DNA of 64,000 nt from Alisma plantago-aquatica (taxonomy: Eukaryota; Streptophyta; Magnoliopsida; Alismatales; Alismataceae): NCBI GenBank assembly GCA_963693085.1, contig OY856409.1, positions 664,483,591-664,547,590 of the forward strand, written 5' to 3'. The notes under the pieces are model-generated. The model saw only the letters and a program-made list of their open reading frames with translations. It ran no database searches and was not told where the DNA came from. Positions 50,662 through 60,620 of the stretch are shown here, piece after piece. Position numbers and translations under genes: made by a program. Numbering within the stretch: position 1 is the first letter of the stretch; each line of letters begins with the position of its first letter.

Positions 50662-50825
50662 GTGTTGAATTAGATCTATCAAATAATTATATATGTCATA
50701 GTTATGTTGAACACATAGAAGTGACTATGAAATATATACCATTATTCTTGAACATGTGGAAGTAAAATGAATTGTTGGATATAGTGACAAAACCATTTCC
50801 TCTCAAACAATCGACTTCACTACAG
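49405..50825 (+). pseudogene. Ty1/copia Pol relic (reverse transcriptase to RNase H)
   Basis: Recognisable in pieces: MHEELNKLA near 49412; FWNLVP-like and KKEVIGIKWVYRNKLD-like DNA near 49450-49520; SLASHLCMKLYQID near 49650; [12 protein letters not shown] and YDEWL-like remnants near 49795-49850; a worn catalytic box with following GTND near 49960; YTKGLLKIFSLKNC near 50098 and SIMLYLTSSRPNISFS near 50232; LDIVTKPFPLKQS near 50778. This is copia order. Decay is heavy. Element G3 inserted right after it. No LTR was identified. Confidence 0.75.
50629..50658. repeat. (TA)15 microsatellite
   Basis: Uninterrupted TA dinucleotides within the copia relic. Confidence 0.95.
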
Positions 50826-50829
50826 ATAG
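50825..50829 (+). repeat. Putative target-site duplication GATAG (left copy)
   Basis: Five bases before the G3 LTR. The right copy would be beyond the window, so this is positional only. Confidence 0.4.
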
Positions 50830-53800
50830 TGTTGCAACCCCAATTTTTGGGTTTTTTGGTGAGAAAAGTAATTTCTCCTATTAAAGATATTTGAGCAAAT
50901 AATGATATAATTTGTTTTGAATAAATGGATTTCTTTTACAATAGCCTTGTTGGTTTCTTTGTGGGCTTTATTGGCTATTGGGCCCAATAACAAGGAAAGG
51001 ACAAAAGAAACTCCATTATTAATAAGAAATAGAGAAAAGAAAGATGTAGAAACCTCTAGAAGGCAAAAGAATATAATCCAAAGGTAGATTTCGTGCCTCT
51101 TGGATTCCTTGGGTTCCAAGGAGTCCAAAGTTGCAAAGATAATGCAACAAGAAAAGAAAAGATCAATTAAGTATTTCTTTATTAAGAAAGAAATTGAAAA
51201 CATTGATAAAATGTGGGAAATAAGTGGAAAGAGGTATGATTGAGTTATCTTTGGTGGATTTTTGTATCCATTAAAAGGAATTCCAATAAGGAAAATAAAA
51301 AGAGAGATAAAGAGAAATCCTCGAAAAGAGATATTTTAATAAAGAAATAAAAAGGATAATGAGAAATAATGGATATGGATGCATCTAGAAGGATAATGAG
51401 TATCCACTAAAAAGGATTTTAAAATATTAGAATTTCTTGGGGTCCAAAGATCCCCAATGGAGAAAAAGAAAGAAAAAATACCAATAATACAAAATAAGAG
51501 GATAATGTGATACATAATTAAGGGATTTTGTGGCATTGTTAAAAAGGAGGTATTTTCTGCTAAAGGAAAATATAATTTTCGTGGCCAATGAATTAAAAGC
51601 CAAGAACAAGAAGATAAAAGAAATAATTTTTGAATTCCTTAATAGCCAAGGATCATAGATAATCAAGGAATTATTTAAAAAGAGAAATATTATACTTGTT
51701 TAAGGAAAGTAGGTTTCCTTTTTGAGAAGGGGCCTTATTTCTTCGTGAGCAAGCACCCTAGGGCGTTTCTATCTATCCCTATATAAGGGACGAACCCAAT
51801 AGCCTTGAGTTTCCTTGTCTCCCACTCATCTCCAACCATGCACCCACCCAAAAACCCTAACTAAAAAGAAGCAGCGTGATCATGAAGCCACGAGGTGGCA
51901 AGAGGGAGTTACGAGGGAAGCATGATGCTTCTTGATACCAGGAAGCAGCTTCGCCATCGCGGCCGTGCCCTAATGCAGGCGCAATAGCTGCAACTCGGCT
52001 GTATAGGACCGCCGCGAGTGGCAGACTGTCGAACCCAGTCCACACCACCTCGACCAAGTTTTGAGACCTCCGCAGGTGTGTCGGAGGGCAGCGGAGACAG
52101 TGGGACCTTCACGGGTGCCGAGAAGCCAAGGATGGAGGGAGGAAACCCTCCCCCGAGCCGTTGCAGGCGGCATCGTTAGGTTTTCACAAGGAAGAAGAAG
52201 CGCGTGTGGAGTTGGATGATTTTACCCCTCCACGGGATGAAGGGGGAGCGTCTTACGCGAGGGTATAATCATAATTCGGTTATATTTCCAAACCAGCGAG
52301 CTACGTTGCATGAGTTGGCCGACGTGTCAGCCTCTGATTGGTCCAAGTAAGCTTTTATTGCAAAAATTGTATATTTTTATTGGTAGCTCGAATGAATGCG
52401 TATAAAATATGAAAGTTGCTTAGAAAAATGAGAGGAATCCATTAAAAATAGTTTTAGAAGCTAATTCCTCTTGAAATTGGAAAAGTAATAGAAGTTATCA
52501 ACTTTAATGCATTAATGATTAAGAAACCCTAATTTGAGATGATTAATGTATTTAGAAGGGTTTTATGGATGATTAAAGTTGATATTAACCTGTTAGTTAT
52601 AAAAGGATACATTAAGATAAAAAGGGATGAACTTTGCACATAATTGGTTTAATTTAGAGTTTCATGTACATGAATGAGCTTTAATGGGCCTTGAAACCCT
52701 AATGTTAGTAATTGTGACTCTTAATGGCTTTAATTGTTCAAATTCATGAATAAAACTGAGATATGATGGTTCTGAGCTATTTTGAGTATAAAGGTTCCTA
52801 ATTGTGGATAAATACCCTTAATATGGTAATTAGAATTTTCTAGTAGATAAAGGTGGAATTAATGATGAATAGAGTTCATATGTGAATTAGATTGTAATGA
52901 ACTATGAGTTGTTAATCCGGAAGGAACCAAAGATGATAATTAGGCCTAATGGTCTTGTCATGAATTAAAAGGATAAAAATGGTAGTTTTAATGTAAAAGA
53001 GGCATAATGGACTTAATTGATGTTTAATTGTGCCTTTTATCCAAAATTAAGGTTATGTGTTTTTAAAAGGTAGCCTTTATATCTTTCATGAGGTATAGAT
53101 GAGATAATTAGGGTTTGTGAGTAATTGCATAAAATTAGGGTTTAAAATATTAAAAATGAAGAGAAACCCTAATTGCATTGGAAACCCTAAAAGTGGACTA
53201 GAAACCCTAGGAAGCGAGCTAGGTTTAATAGATCTTGATGGCATGCTCAATGATAGGAAATTGTATGCATATTATAGGATCTCTTTGTGTGTTTGCTTGC
53301 CTATTGGATTTCTTGCATTGATTGGATTAATTCTGTCTCAAATCAGCCTGATAGGTGTGTGGTTAATTATGGCTAATCACATTAGTTTTCCCAAAGGTTT
53401 TCTAGATGGTTAATCACATTGAATGCAACCTATCAGTTTGGATGTTCATACTTGTAAATTATAAAGTCACTATGATCATCACAACTGTAAAATAAGTGTG
53501 TATTCTTGCACCTACATGCCACCCTGATGGATGATACAAAAAGGTCAAGCCCATGAGGGAAGACCAATGGGCACCATGAAAGGTGACCCCAGCAACCAAG
53601 CTCGGGAATGAGAAGGTGGTCTATGTTGCAAAACTAATGGGCACCATGAGAGGTGACCCCAAGCACCAAGCTCAGGATTGAGAATGTGGCCTTAAGTCAA
53701 TGGAAAAAGAGAAACCCTAGAGGGGGTATTCCAGGGTTAGGGAAAAAGCGGTGGAGAATGACACATTGAAAACGTAAATTGGCTTGTTAATTACCTTGAT

Positions 53801-54187
53801 TGTGGTAATTAGATTGTTAGCCATATTTGTGAAATTTTGGTTGTTCCCACATACCAGCATATTCTTATATGTTGACTAACGTTTTGTTTGTCGGTGTTTT
53901 AGGTACAACCCTGAAAAGCACAAACAGTAAAGTGACACATTGTGAAAATAAGAAATAAAGTGTAAGGAGGATTAGATAGAAGAGATTCAAGATATGGATA
54001 GAAATAGATTTCCAAAGTTTTTAAAAGGTATGCAAAGTTTTATTTTATACCAGATCTTAGTTTAGTTGGTAGAATTTCATAATTATTATTGATTAATTGT
54101 CAAACCTTTGATCCAGTTTTATGGGATAACGACTCTGACCTCTTGGTCTCCCTTAATTGGGGGTTACCAGGAGCCGGGGTCGTTACA
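50830..54187 (+). repeat. 5' LTR of gypsy element G3
   Basis: 3358 bp, TGTTGCAACC to GTCGTTACA. Same block order as the G2 LTR but clearly diverged. TATA box at 51780; GC-rich segment at about 51880-52330. A two-unit repeat of about 62 bp (GGGCACCATGA(A/G)AGGTGACCCC) lies at 53570-53690, and the conserved TTTGTCGG(T)GTTTTAGGTAC box at about 53882-53906. Confidence 0.92.
51780..51786 (+). promoter_or_regulatory. LTR TATA box
   Basis: CCCTATATAAGGGA at the position homologous to 35120. Confidence 0.65.
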
Positions 54188-54189
54188 TT

Positions 54190-54201
54190 TGGTATCAGAG
54201 C
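54190..54201 (+). other. Primer-binding site, tRNA-iMet
   Basis: TGGTATCAGAGC two bases after the LTR end. Confidence 0.92.
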
Positions 54202-54640
54202 ATAGGTTCCTCATTTAATCTTTAATAATTATTAAATTTTACAAACTTTGTAGAACCCAAGTGAATTATTAGAGGATTTTCTGAAAGACAGAGGTGTCTA
54301 GAAAAGGATCACGTCCGGGGGCTGGCAAGATTTTCCTCCACACCGCTAGTCGGGATATGAGGACTCCCAAATTTGTATGACTGCCTGGCCAATGTCTCAG
54401 GATTTGACTCGAAATAAGATACCTTTAGGACTCTCTCATCTTGTTCATCCCTTCTCAAATCAAATTTCGTTAAGGACCTTAAGGATTAGGATTTTCTCTC
54501 TTTTCCTCACCTTCTTGAGGTTTGGGTAAGGTTGATAAGGTTTGAGGAATCCTCCACCAAATTAATGAAAAACATGTAAATAAGATTTCATGGACATAAA
54601 CTTAATAGTTTAAGTGTAAAATAAAGAATAGATACATGCT
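54202..54640 (+). other. Conserved leader of G3
   Basis: Aligns with the leaders of G1 and G2; shared GTCTAGAAAAGGATCACG and GGGGGCTGGCAA. Confidence 0.8.
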
Positions 54641-55934
54641 TAGATCAAATGAAATATGTTATCATGCCCTCAGGAGAGACCTGAGGCTAGACCTCCTTGT
54701 CAGGAGGATGAGTAGAGAAAGTTAGTCTTGGAGGTAGAGACCTCCATTATAACAAGAGACCTGGCAATCCTTTGAGGATGATGCTAACCCTAACCGTAAG
54801 TGAAGGTTAGAGAGAGAGAGATGACACGATGAGCTAGATGTCATGATAGACCAGATGTGTGGGCATGCTTTTGGATGCCCATGACGTTATGAGCCATGTG
54901 AGGTTGGATGACCTAGTGCCTTTAGTGATCCAACCCTAGGAAGGGTCGTGCATGTTAGAGTGAAGGATAGCTCCTTAAATGATGAGGTTAGTGAAGAACC
55001 TATAGAAACCCTATGGGAATATGCGAGTAGGGCATAACATGCACCTAGTGTACATCAGTATTGCGGGCAGTAGGTTGAATCCCTGGCCAGAAGAGTATGT
55101 TGGATAGCTTATGAGATAAGCAAGAAGAGTTTTGGATAATCTTGAGTGAACATCAGTTTGAACAGAGGCTTCACCCATGTAGGGGTATGCTTGTGAGCTC
55201 GATCCTTCATGGAGAAAGAACCTCTAGTAGTAAGGCTATTGGTAGGGTTAGCTCTAGAGAGAAAGAGAGTAGGACCCAAGCAAGAATGATGGAAGCTTGG
55301 AATCCGAGATATGAGGAACAATGGGGAGTTGAGGATGATGCGACCTAAGTAGATGGTTGCGGTTGCCTCGTGCATGATCTCTAGAGGTTGATGATATCTT
55401 GGTTGCCTTTAGAGGAACCAAACCCTAGAGAAAGGATGAGGCTTCTGGTACCTATGTGCCTATGGTATAGGTGTTTACCTTCTGAGATGGGAAGAAGAGT
55501 TCCTTAGACCCCGAGGAGGTTTAAGTAACCAGTTGTGAGGCCTTATACCTTGTTGGTTGTCCTTGAGAAGGACTCCACTATTAAATGTTGTTCAAGTAGA
55601 AGGATCATGGGAAGTGCATGTCATGCCCTGTACATGCTTGGCTCGTTGAGCAGACAATTGGACATCAGAAAGGTGAACCTAGAGTTCCTAGGCCTAAGAA
55701 GGAAAGTGGTGTATCTGATGCTCATGACGAGATTTGAATTTCTATAGATTCGAGCATGGTACTCCTCATGTTTAGAGGAAAATGAAACCCCTTAGGTTTA
55801 TGGTATATTTGGTGAACCCCTCACAACTAAGTTGGTGACATGGGAAGGTATGATCTTGGTCCAATGTTGAAGAATGAGAACAAATACGACCTAGCATGGT
55901 TTAGTAGGTGGTCTGCTTGTGTCTTAGTAGCTTG
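54641..55934 (+). pseudogene. Decayed gag region of G3
   Basis: Aligns closely with 37971-39167 of G2 (for example ATGCCCTCAG-AGAGACCTGAGG and GAAGGGTCGTGCATGTTAG) yet neither copy has a gag frame. The longest plus frame, 68 aa at 55142-55348, shows no zinc knuckle. Confidence 0.75.
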
Positions 55935-57555
55935 TGATAAATGTATATTTATCCCTTTATTTACATCTTTTAGATATCTTTCTAGGATTGTTTTGTTATT
56001 TATCTTCTTCATTTTGTTATTAATTGTATTAGTTTGGTATTTTCTATTTATTTAGAGTTTTAAATATATTTGCTTATTTTTTTGTAGGAAAATAGCTCAT
56101 GAGGAAATTCCCCTAGAAGATATTTTGCACAAATTCCCGCAATATCTGATTTTAGTATATACCTTTCACCAAAATCAGTATAACTCCCACATCCCAAGGC
56201 GGAATTTAATGTGTAAGTATGCGTTGGAAAGAGAATTCAATTATCTACAGGAAAAACATATTTTCAGATCGCTTACAAATTTATGACTGGCCCAAAAATA
56301 CGCTCGAAATTGCTGTTGCGGGAAATTACTGCAAAAGGAATACAAAGTAACCAATTGTTTCCTCTATTGACTAGATCTAAAAAGTTAGCAGCCGCCGGCA
56401 GCCATTTATTTTGCCCTAAACCTAATGTATACCCCCTCTTTCTCCTATAAAAGGAGGGGCACTTCCTCCTCCTTGGGCATCTCAGTGTTCTCTTGTATTA
56501 GCACTCTGAAGCATTTCTTGTATTCTTCTTCTAGATCTGAAATAAAGTGGCCTCGCATCTTTATTCATATTATTTTCAATTCCGTTATTCCGTTGTGTTT
56601 AGATCTAGTACTTTCTTTTCTCCTCCTGCCCTCTCTTGAGAAATCGAGAAAGGTAGGAAGAGACATCCATCTTCATTATCTCTAATCGAGGATCAGTAGT
56701 CGTAAGACTCGAAGATGGCTAGATCACTTCCTTCCTCCGTCTCTCTTTTTTCCTTCTCCATGAGTGAGTAGTTCTTTATCGAGGCAAGGGGAATAACCCC
56801 TTAGCCATGGCTTTATCGACTTTTCCTTAAAAATGATTCTAGATGGCTTTTGGGTTTGATAACTAATTGATCTATCAGAGTAATTAATTGATTTGATCAA
56901 AAGTTAATCTGGATGGATATGACCATGGAAGTTCAGATTTAGAACAACAAACTCAATCACATAGGAGTTTTGAAACGATCGTGGATATTCTTCTTTTAGG
57001 ATGATGAACTAAGAAGCATGAGCACCAGGACCAATGGGCTCATGTGGAGTCCATCTTTAGTGGATTTTTATTAATTCACTTGCCTTCATCAATTCATTAT
57101 TTTTAAAGGATTACTTTGTTTTTGCCTAGGCTAAGGTGGTAAAAACCTCTAAAGCCTCGATTATCATCTCTTGTTATAATCACCGTTTGCTTTTGCTTTC
57201 TTTAATCTATAGTCTTTTCATTCATGATAGTTTTTCTTGTGCTAACAACAATCTTAATTTTCCTTGTGACATGGCAAATTTACATTCTTGTTAAGTGCAT
57301 TTCCATTCTGGCATTCCTTCCCTTAGTGTTAATCACCAACCCCCAAAACTTGACTTTTACTTTCTATTCCAAATCTGAAAAATACCAAAAACAAATAATT
57401 AATTCTTCAAACAATTGGTATAAAAAGAAACAATCTTAAAAAGTTGTCCTGTGGGATCGACCCTTTCTATACTAGCCTTAATCAGAAAGTTGAAAAAGGA
57501 TTAAACTCTAGGATAATTATCTTAGTGATTGTAAGTGCTAAACGACGCATTAACA
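55935..57555 (+). repeat. 5' LTR of element N1
   Basis: 1621 bp, TGATAAATGTAT to GCATTAACA. Bases 55935-57246 align with 60621-61932 almost without gaps. TATA box at 56446. Small internal ORFs recur in both copies and are chance. Confidence 0.93.
56446..56454 (+). promoter_or_regulatory. LTR TATA box of N1
   Basis: TATAAAAGG inside CTCCTATAAAAGGAGGGG, conserved at 61131 in the 3' LTR. Confidence 0.75.
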
Positions 57556-57558
57556 ATT

Positions 57559-57575
57559 TGGCGCCATTGCCGAGG
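57559..57575 (+). other. Primer-binding site, tRNA-Asp type
   Basis: TGGCGCCATTGCCGAGG, three bases after the LTR end. It differs by two bases from the complement of the plant tRNA-Asp(GUC) 3' end, the primer used by Athila-type elements. Confidence 0.8.
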
Positions 57576-57843
57576 ACACATATTATTTTCTCGAACCCCC
57601 AAAATTTTTTTGAAAAACTTTTTTTTATTTTTTTATGCCTTCCGAGTAACATTCCGGAAGTGCTACTCCTCCTTCTGCCAAGTTTTCATTCCGGCAGTCT
57701 ATTTTTTCTGCAAATATGCTAGTTTGTAAAAAAATGTTAATTTTATAATTTTTTTGTGTCATAATCCCTTAGCTTTTCCTTTTAATTTATGGTCTTGTAC
57801 AAATCTTTAGTTCTTTTTTGAATTGTAAAAAAAACATTTTCAA

Positions 57844-58590
57844 ATGGAGTGGGCATCCCAATATCCCCCACAGTGTTATTATTGTGGTATTTACAACCAT
57901 GCATCTCTTGCATGCCCGACTCTACCCCATGCTTATGATAGCACCCATTTTAATTGTGAGCCCTTTCATCCTGGTGGGTACAATGTGAATCCACATTTTT
58001 CTGAGAACCATTATGGGAAATCTTGCTATCCATATTCTAATGGGGGATATGATCAACAAAATTTTGTGGGGTGTAACCAACAAAACCTTGGGGGTTATGA
58101 ACATGTTTATGAAACCCAATATAATCCTCAATAAGAAGAGAGACTTAGGGCCCTAGAGAAGATAGCAGTAGAATGAGAAACAAAGCTAAAAACCAGCCAA
58201 GCCTTCTTAACCGCCTTGCTAGAAGCCCAAACCCAAAATATAGATTGTTCAAATATATTTCCTCATGAATTGGTGACACCTTATAATATTGAATCTTCCT
58301 ACCAAGATGGATGCAATGGAAGTTACAATCCACCATCTTCTAGAGATTATTATGAGGAACAATGCCACCCAAAACAATATGAGGGGTACTATGGCCAAGG
58401 AAACTATGGGGAGTGTAGCGAGGATGGCCAAAATTTTGGGGTGTATAAATCCTATGGTGAAACGCAATTTAATCTTGAACTGAGAGACTTAAGGCCCTAG
58501 AAAAGATGGCAGCAGAAGGACAAGCAAAACTTGAATCCAGTCAAGCCATGTTAGGATCAATCACAAACTCCCCCTATAGATATTGAGCAA
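57844..58590 (+). pseudogene. N1 zinc-knuckle (gag-like) ORF, broken
   Basis: The open part at 57844-58134 (96 aa) begins MEWASQYPPQ and has a CX2CX4HX4C knuckle at residues 10-23 (CYYCGIYNHASLAC), then a Gly/Tyr/Asn/Gln-rich tail. After a stop at 58132 the same kind of sequence resumes in another frame (58216-58500: DYYEEQCHPKQYEGYYGQGN). The two blocks look like an imperfect duplication of about 350 bp, each ending in a RDL--PLEKMA-like segment. The knuckle implies RNA binding. The usual gag capsid domain is not seen upstream. Confidence 0.65.
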
Positions 58591-58596
58591 CCCAAG

Positions 58597-58860
58597 ATGG
58601 TTCTTCCTAGTGATGACGACAATGATGATCCTATTTTTGTGTCATATATGTCAGATCCTGAAGAAATAGCACAAAAATGGAGCCATATTTTGCATGCGGT
58701 GAGGACATGGGTATCCCTATCTTTCCTTTACAGACTTTACTACTTGAATATGAAAAGTCAAAGTAGGAGAGTCAATCTAAAAATACAACTACTCCCTCCA
58801 CCACTTACAACAATCCAATTGACATCAAAGACCAATACCCTTATTTTGAGTCTATTTTAG
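58597..58860 (+). pseudogene. N1 acidic ORF segment
   Basis: MVLPSDDDNDDPIF then DPEEIAQKWSHILHAVRTW. After about 58700 the correct continuation seems to be in the frame of the next ORF (IPIFPLQTLLLEYEKSK, a stop near 58767, then DQYPYFESILDNKHPTPFDK), so a frameshift plus one stop separates what was probably one long reading frame. Function unknown. Confidence 0.5.
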
Positions 58861-58889
58861 ATAATAAGCATCCAACCCCCTTTGACAAA

Positions 58890-59756
58890 ATGATTCCACA
58901 CGTTCTATCGCAACCAATTCTCATTCCATGCACAATTGATTTCGAAGAAGAGACACAACCCTTAGGAGAAGTCTACATACCCCCTTCCACTGACTACAAG
59001 GAATATGTCCCCATTTTTATCCCTCATGAACCCTTGGGAACTCCTTGCATAGAGGAACTAGAGTTACATGCTATATCAACCATGAATTCCATCTATCCCA
59101 AGGTTGATTGCATGAATTTTGAGCAGAGCAAAAATACTTATCATGCTGATTTAAATTTATTTGTCCCTTTCATATCACCACTAATTCTCCTATATGCAGG
59201 TCAATATGACCGAGGGAAACCAGAGCCAGATCATCTGCCTAACTTTGCACATCTGGCACTGCATGTGTTACCAGTCGGGTACCCACCAACCTCCCCCAAT
59301 CCACATCCATCTTCAATACTTCCTTCACTATTGATGGAAGATCTGTGGATCCTATTGGAGGGAATGCGAGGTGAAAGCAAATATGAGCACCCCACTGAGC
59401 TTCTACAATTACCCTATCATAGGGTACACTATGAAGCTCCTCAGATAAAGGTCCCAACCCTTATACACATCCCCTTCAGCTGGACATTTTTTGAGTTACC
59501 AGGGTCACCTGGAAATCCTTGCTCTTCTCTTCCCTCCATCTCCGATTTAGGTTTTGCTCAGGACGAGCAAAAGTCTAAGTCTGGGGTGGAGATGGGTGGT
59601 ACGATTATATTTCACCCCTTATCTTTTCCTTATTTATTTTATTTTTCCTTTTCATCTTTATTTTCATTAGTTACTTTAGTTTTTGGCCCTTATCTAGTCG
59701 GCCAATTTTTTTCCTTAATTGTAAAAAGGCCATTATTTGGTCGGACCATTAATTAG
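58890..59756 (+). CDS. Unrecognised 288-aa protein of element N1
   Basis: The longest plus-strand frame in the window. Residues 1-50 are Pro/Ile-rich and acidic (IPCTIDFEEETQPLGE), 120-150 Pro/Ser-rich (VGYPPTSPNPHPSSILPSL), about 220-232 contain DEQKSKSGVE, and the last 50 are hydrophobic, Phe/Leu-rich with a possible membrane helix, though this part probably is chance read-through past the true domain. No protease, polymerase or integrase motif. The upstream frame at 58720-58889 appears to be its broken N-terminus. The start codon given is simply the first ATG after the stop. It may be a degenerate Athila-type region, an envelope-like or accessory product, or specific to this family. Confidence 0.5.
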   Translation: MIPHVLSQPILIPCTIDFEEETQPLGEVYIPPSTDYKEYVPIFIPHEPLGTPCIEELELHAISTMNSIYPKVDCMNFEQSKNTYHADLNLFVPFISPLILLYAGQYDRGKPEPDHLPNFAHLALHVLPVGYPPTSPNPHPSSILPSLLMEDLWILLEGMRGESKYEHPTELLQLPYHRVHYEAPQIKVPTLIHIPFSWTFFELPGSPGNPCSSLPSISDLGFAQDEQKSKSGVEMGGTIIFHPLSFPYLFYFSFSSLFSLVTLVFGPYLVGQFFSLIVKRPLFGRTIN

Positions 59757-60616
59757 ACAAATATCATTTTATCCCAAATTGAATTTAGTACACTTTTTGC
59801 AAATACTATTACAAATTTCCATGTTTGAAACCACCATGTCACCTAGGACCCCTAATAACATCACTCCTCGGAATAGTTGGCAAGTCAAAGGAGTCGATCA
59901 GAGCCAAGCATAATTTTCCCTATATTTAAACAATGGATTATCTTGTTATAAAATTTGTATGATGTTATTTATAGGAATACTCTAACTAGAGCAATGACAC
60001 TCTTTGACAAAAATATATGAATTTTTTTAAAGTTATAAGCACAAGAATATCTCTTCCTTCCCTCTATTTTTCTTCTAAAAAAGAGAAGCAAAGAATCACC
60101 ACCAGACAAAAATCAAGTCTGGGGTGGCATGCTTCCCAAAATGAAAACTCAATACCCCACAAAGGAGTGTATCGTCAAAAGATGCCAAAAGTGCACATGA
60201 AAAAAAATTGTGACCAATGTAGCCACAACTCCATAAATTCATATCCCGAGTCGAATAGAGGAGGGATCAATATATTTCATCACTTCCTTCTTTGTTTTCA
60301 CACCCTCAAATTTGTCCTATTCTTGTGCAACAACTTACAAAAAAAATGTAAAAAAATTGAGAGTGTCAAAGCGAAAGTAAGACGAAACCTATTTTTCCAC
60401 AAATTCTTATTTTAGAAGCTAGATTTGACAATTGTTTTGATAGGGAATATAGAATTTTATGCTATGTGGTTCTAGGAGATTGGGTCACTTGGACAAAATT
60501 TGGAGGTGAGGACTGTAGTGATGTTATTAAGTTGAGGATGACATATTGGGAGTATAAATTGGACTTTATTTGTGATTTTGTTTGCTTGAGGACAAGCAAA
60601 GATTCAAGTTCAGGGT
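59562..60616 (+). repeat. Three copies of a GAGCAAA-TCAAGTCTGGGGTGG box
   Basis: Copies at 59562-59589, 60105-60127 and 60591-60615 (the last reads TCAAGTTCAGGG, five bases before the 3' LTR). Similar boxes precede the 3' LTR of Athila/Tat-like elements as I recall. Between the copies, sequence is AT-rich; the 132-aa frame at 60017-60415 is Lys-rich with no motif beyond the box. Confidence 0.65.
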
Positions 60617-60620
60617 ATTT

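Larger units (their letters stand above)
50830..55934 (+). mobile_element. Ty3/gypsy element G3, decayed, interrupted by element N1
   Basis: 5' LTR 50830-54187, tRNA-iMet primer site, leader and the first 1.3 kb of an interior that aligns with G2. At 55934/55935 the alignment with G2 (near 39167) stops where the LTR of N1 begins. The rest of G3, if still present, must lie right of the window. Its interior has no open gag, as in G2. Confidence 0.9.
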
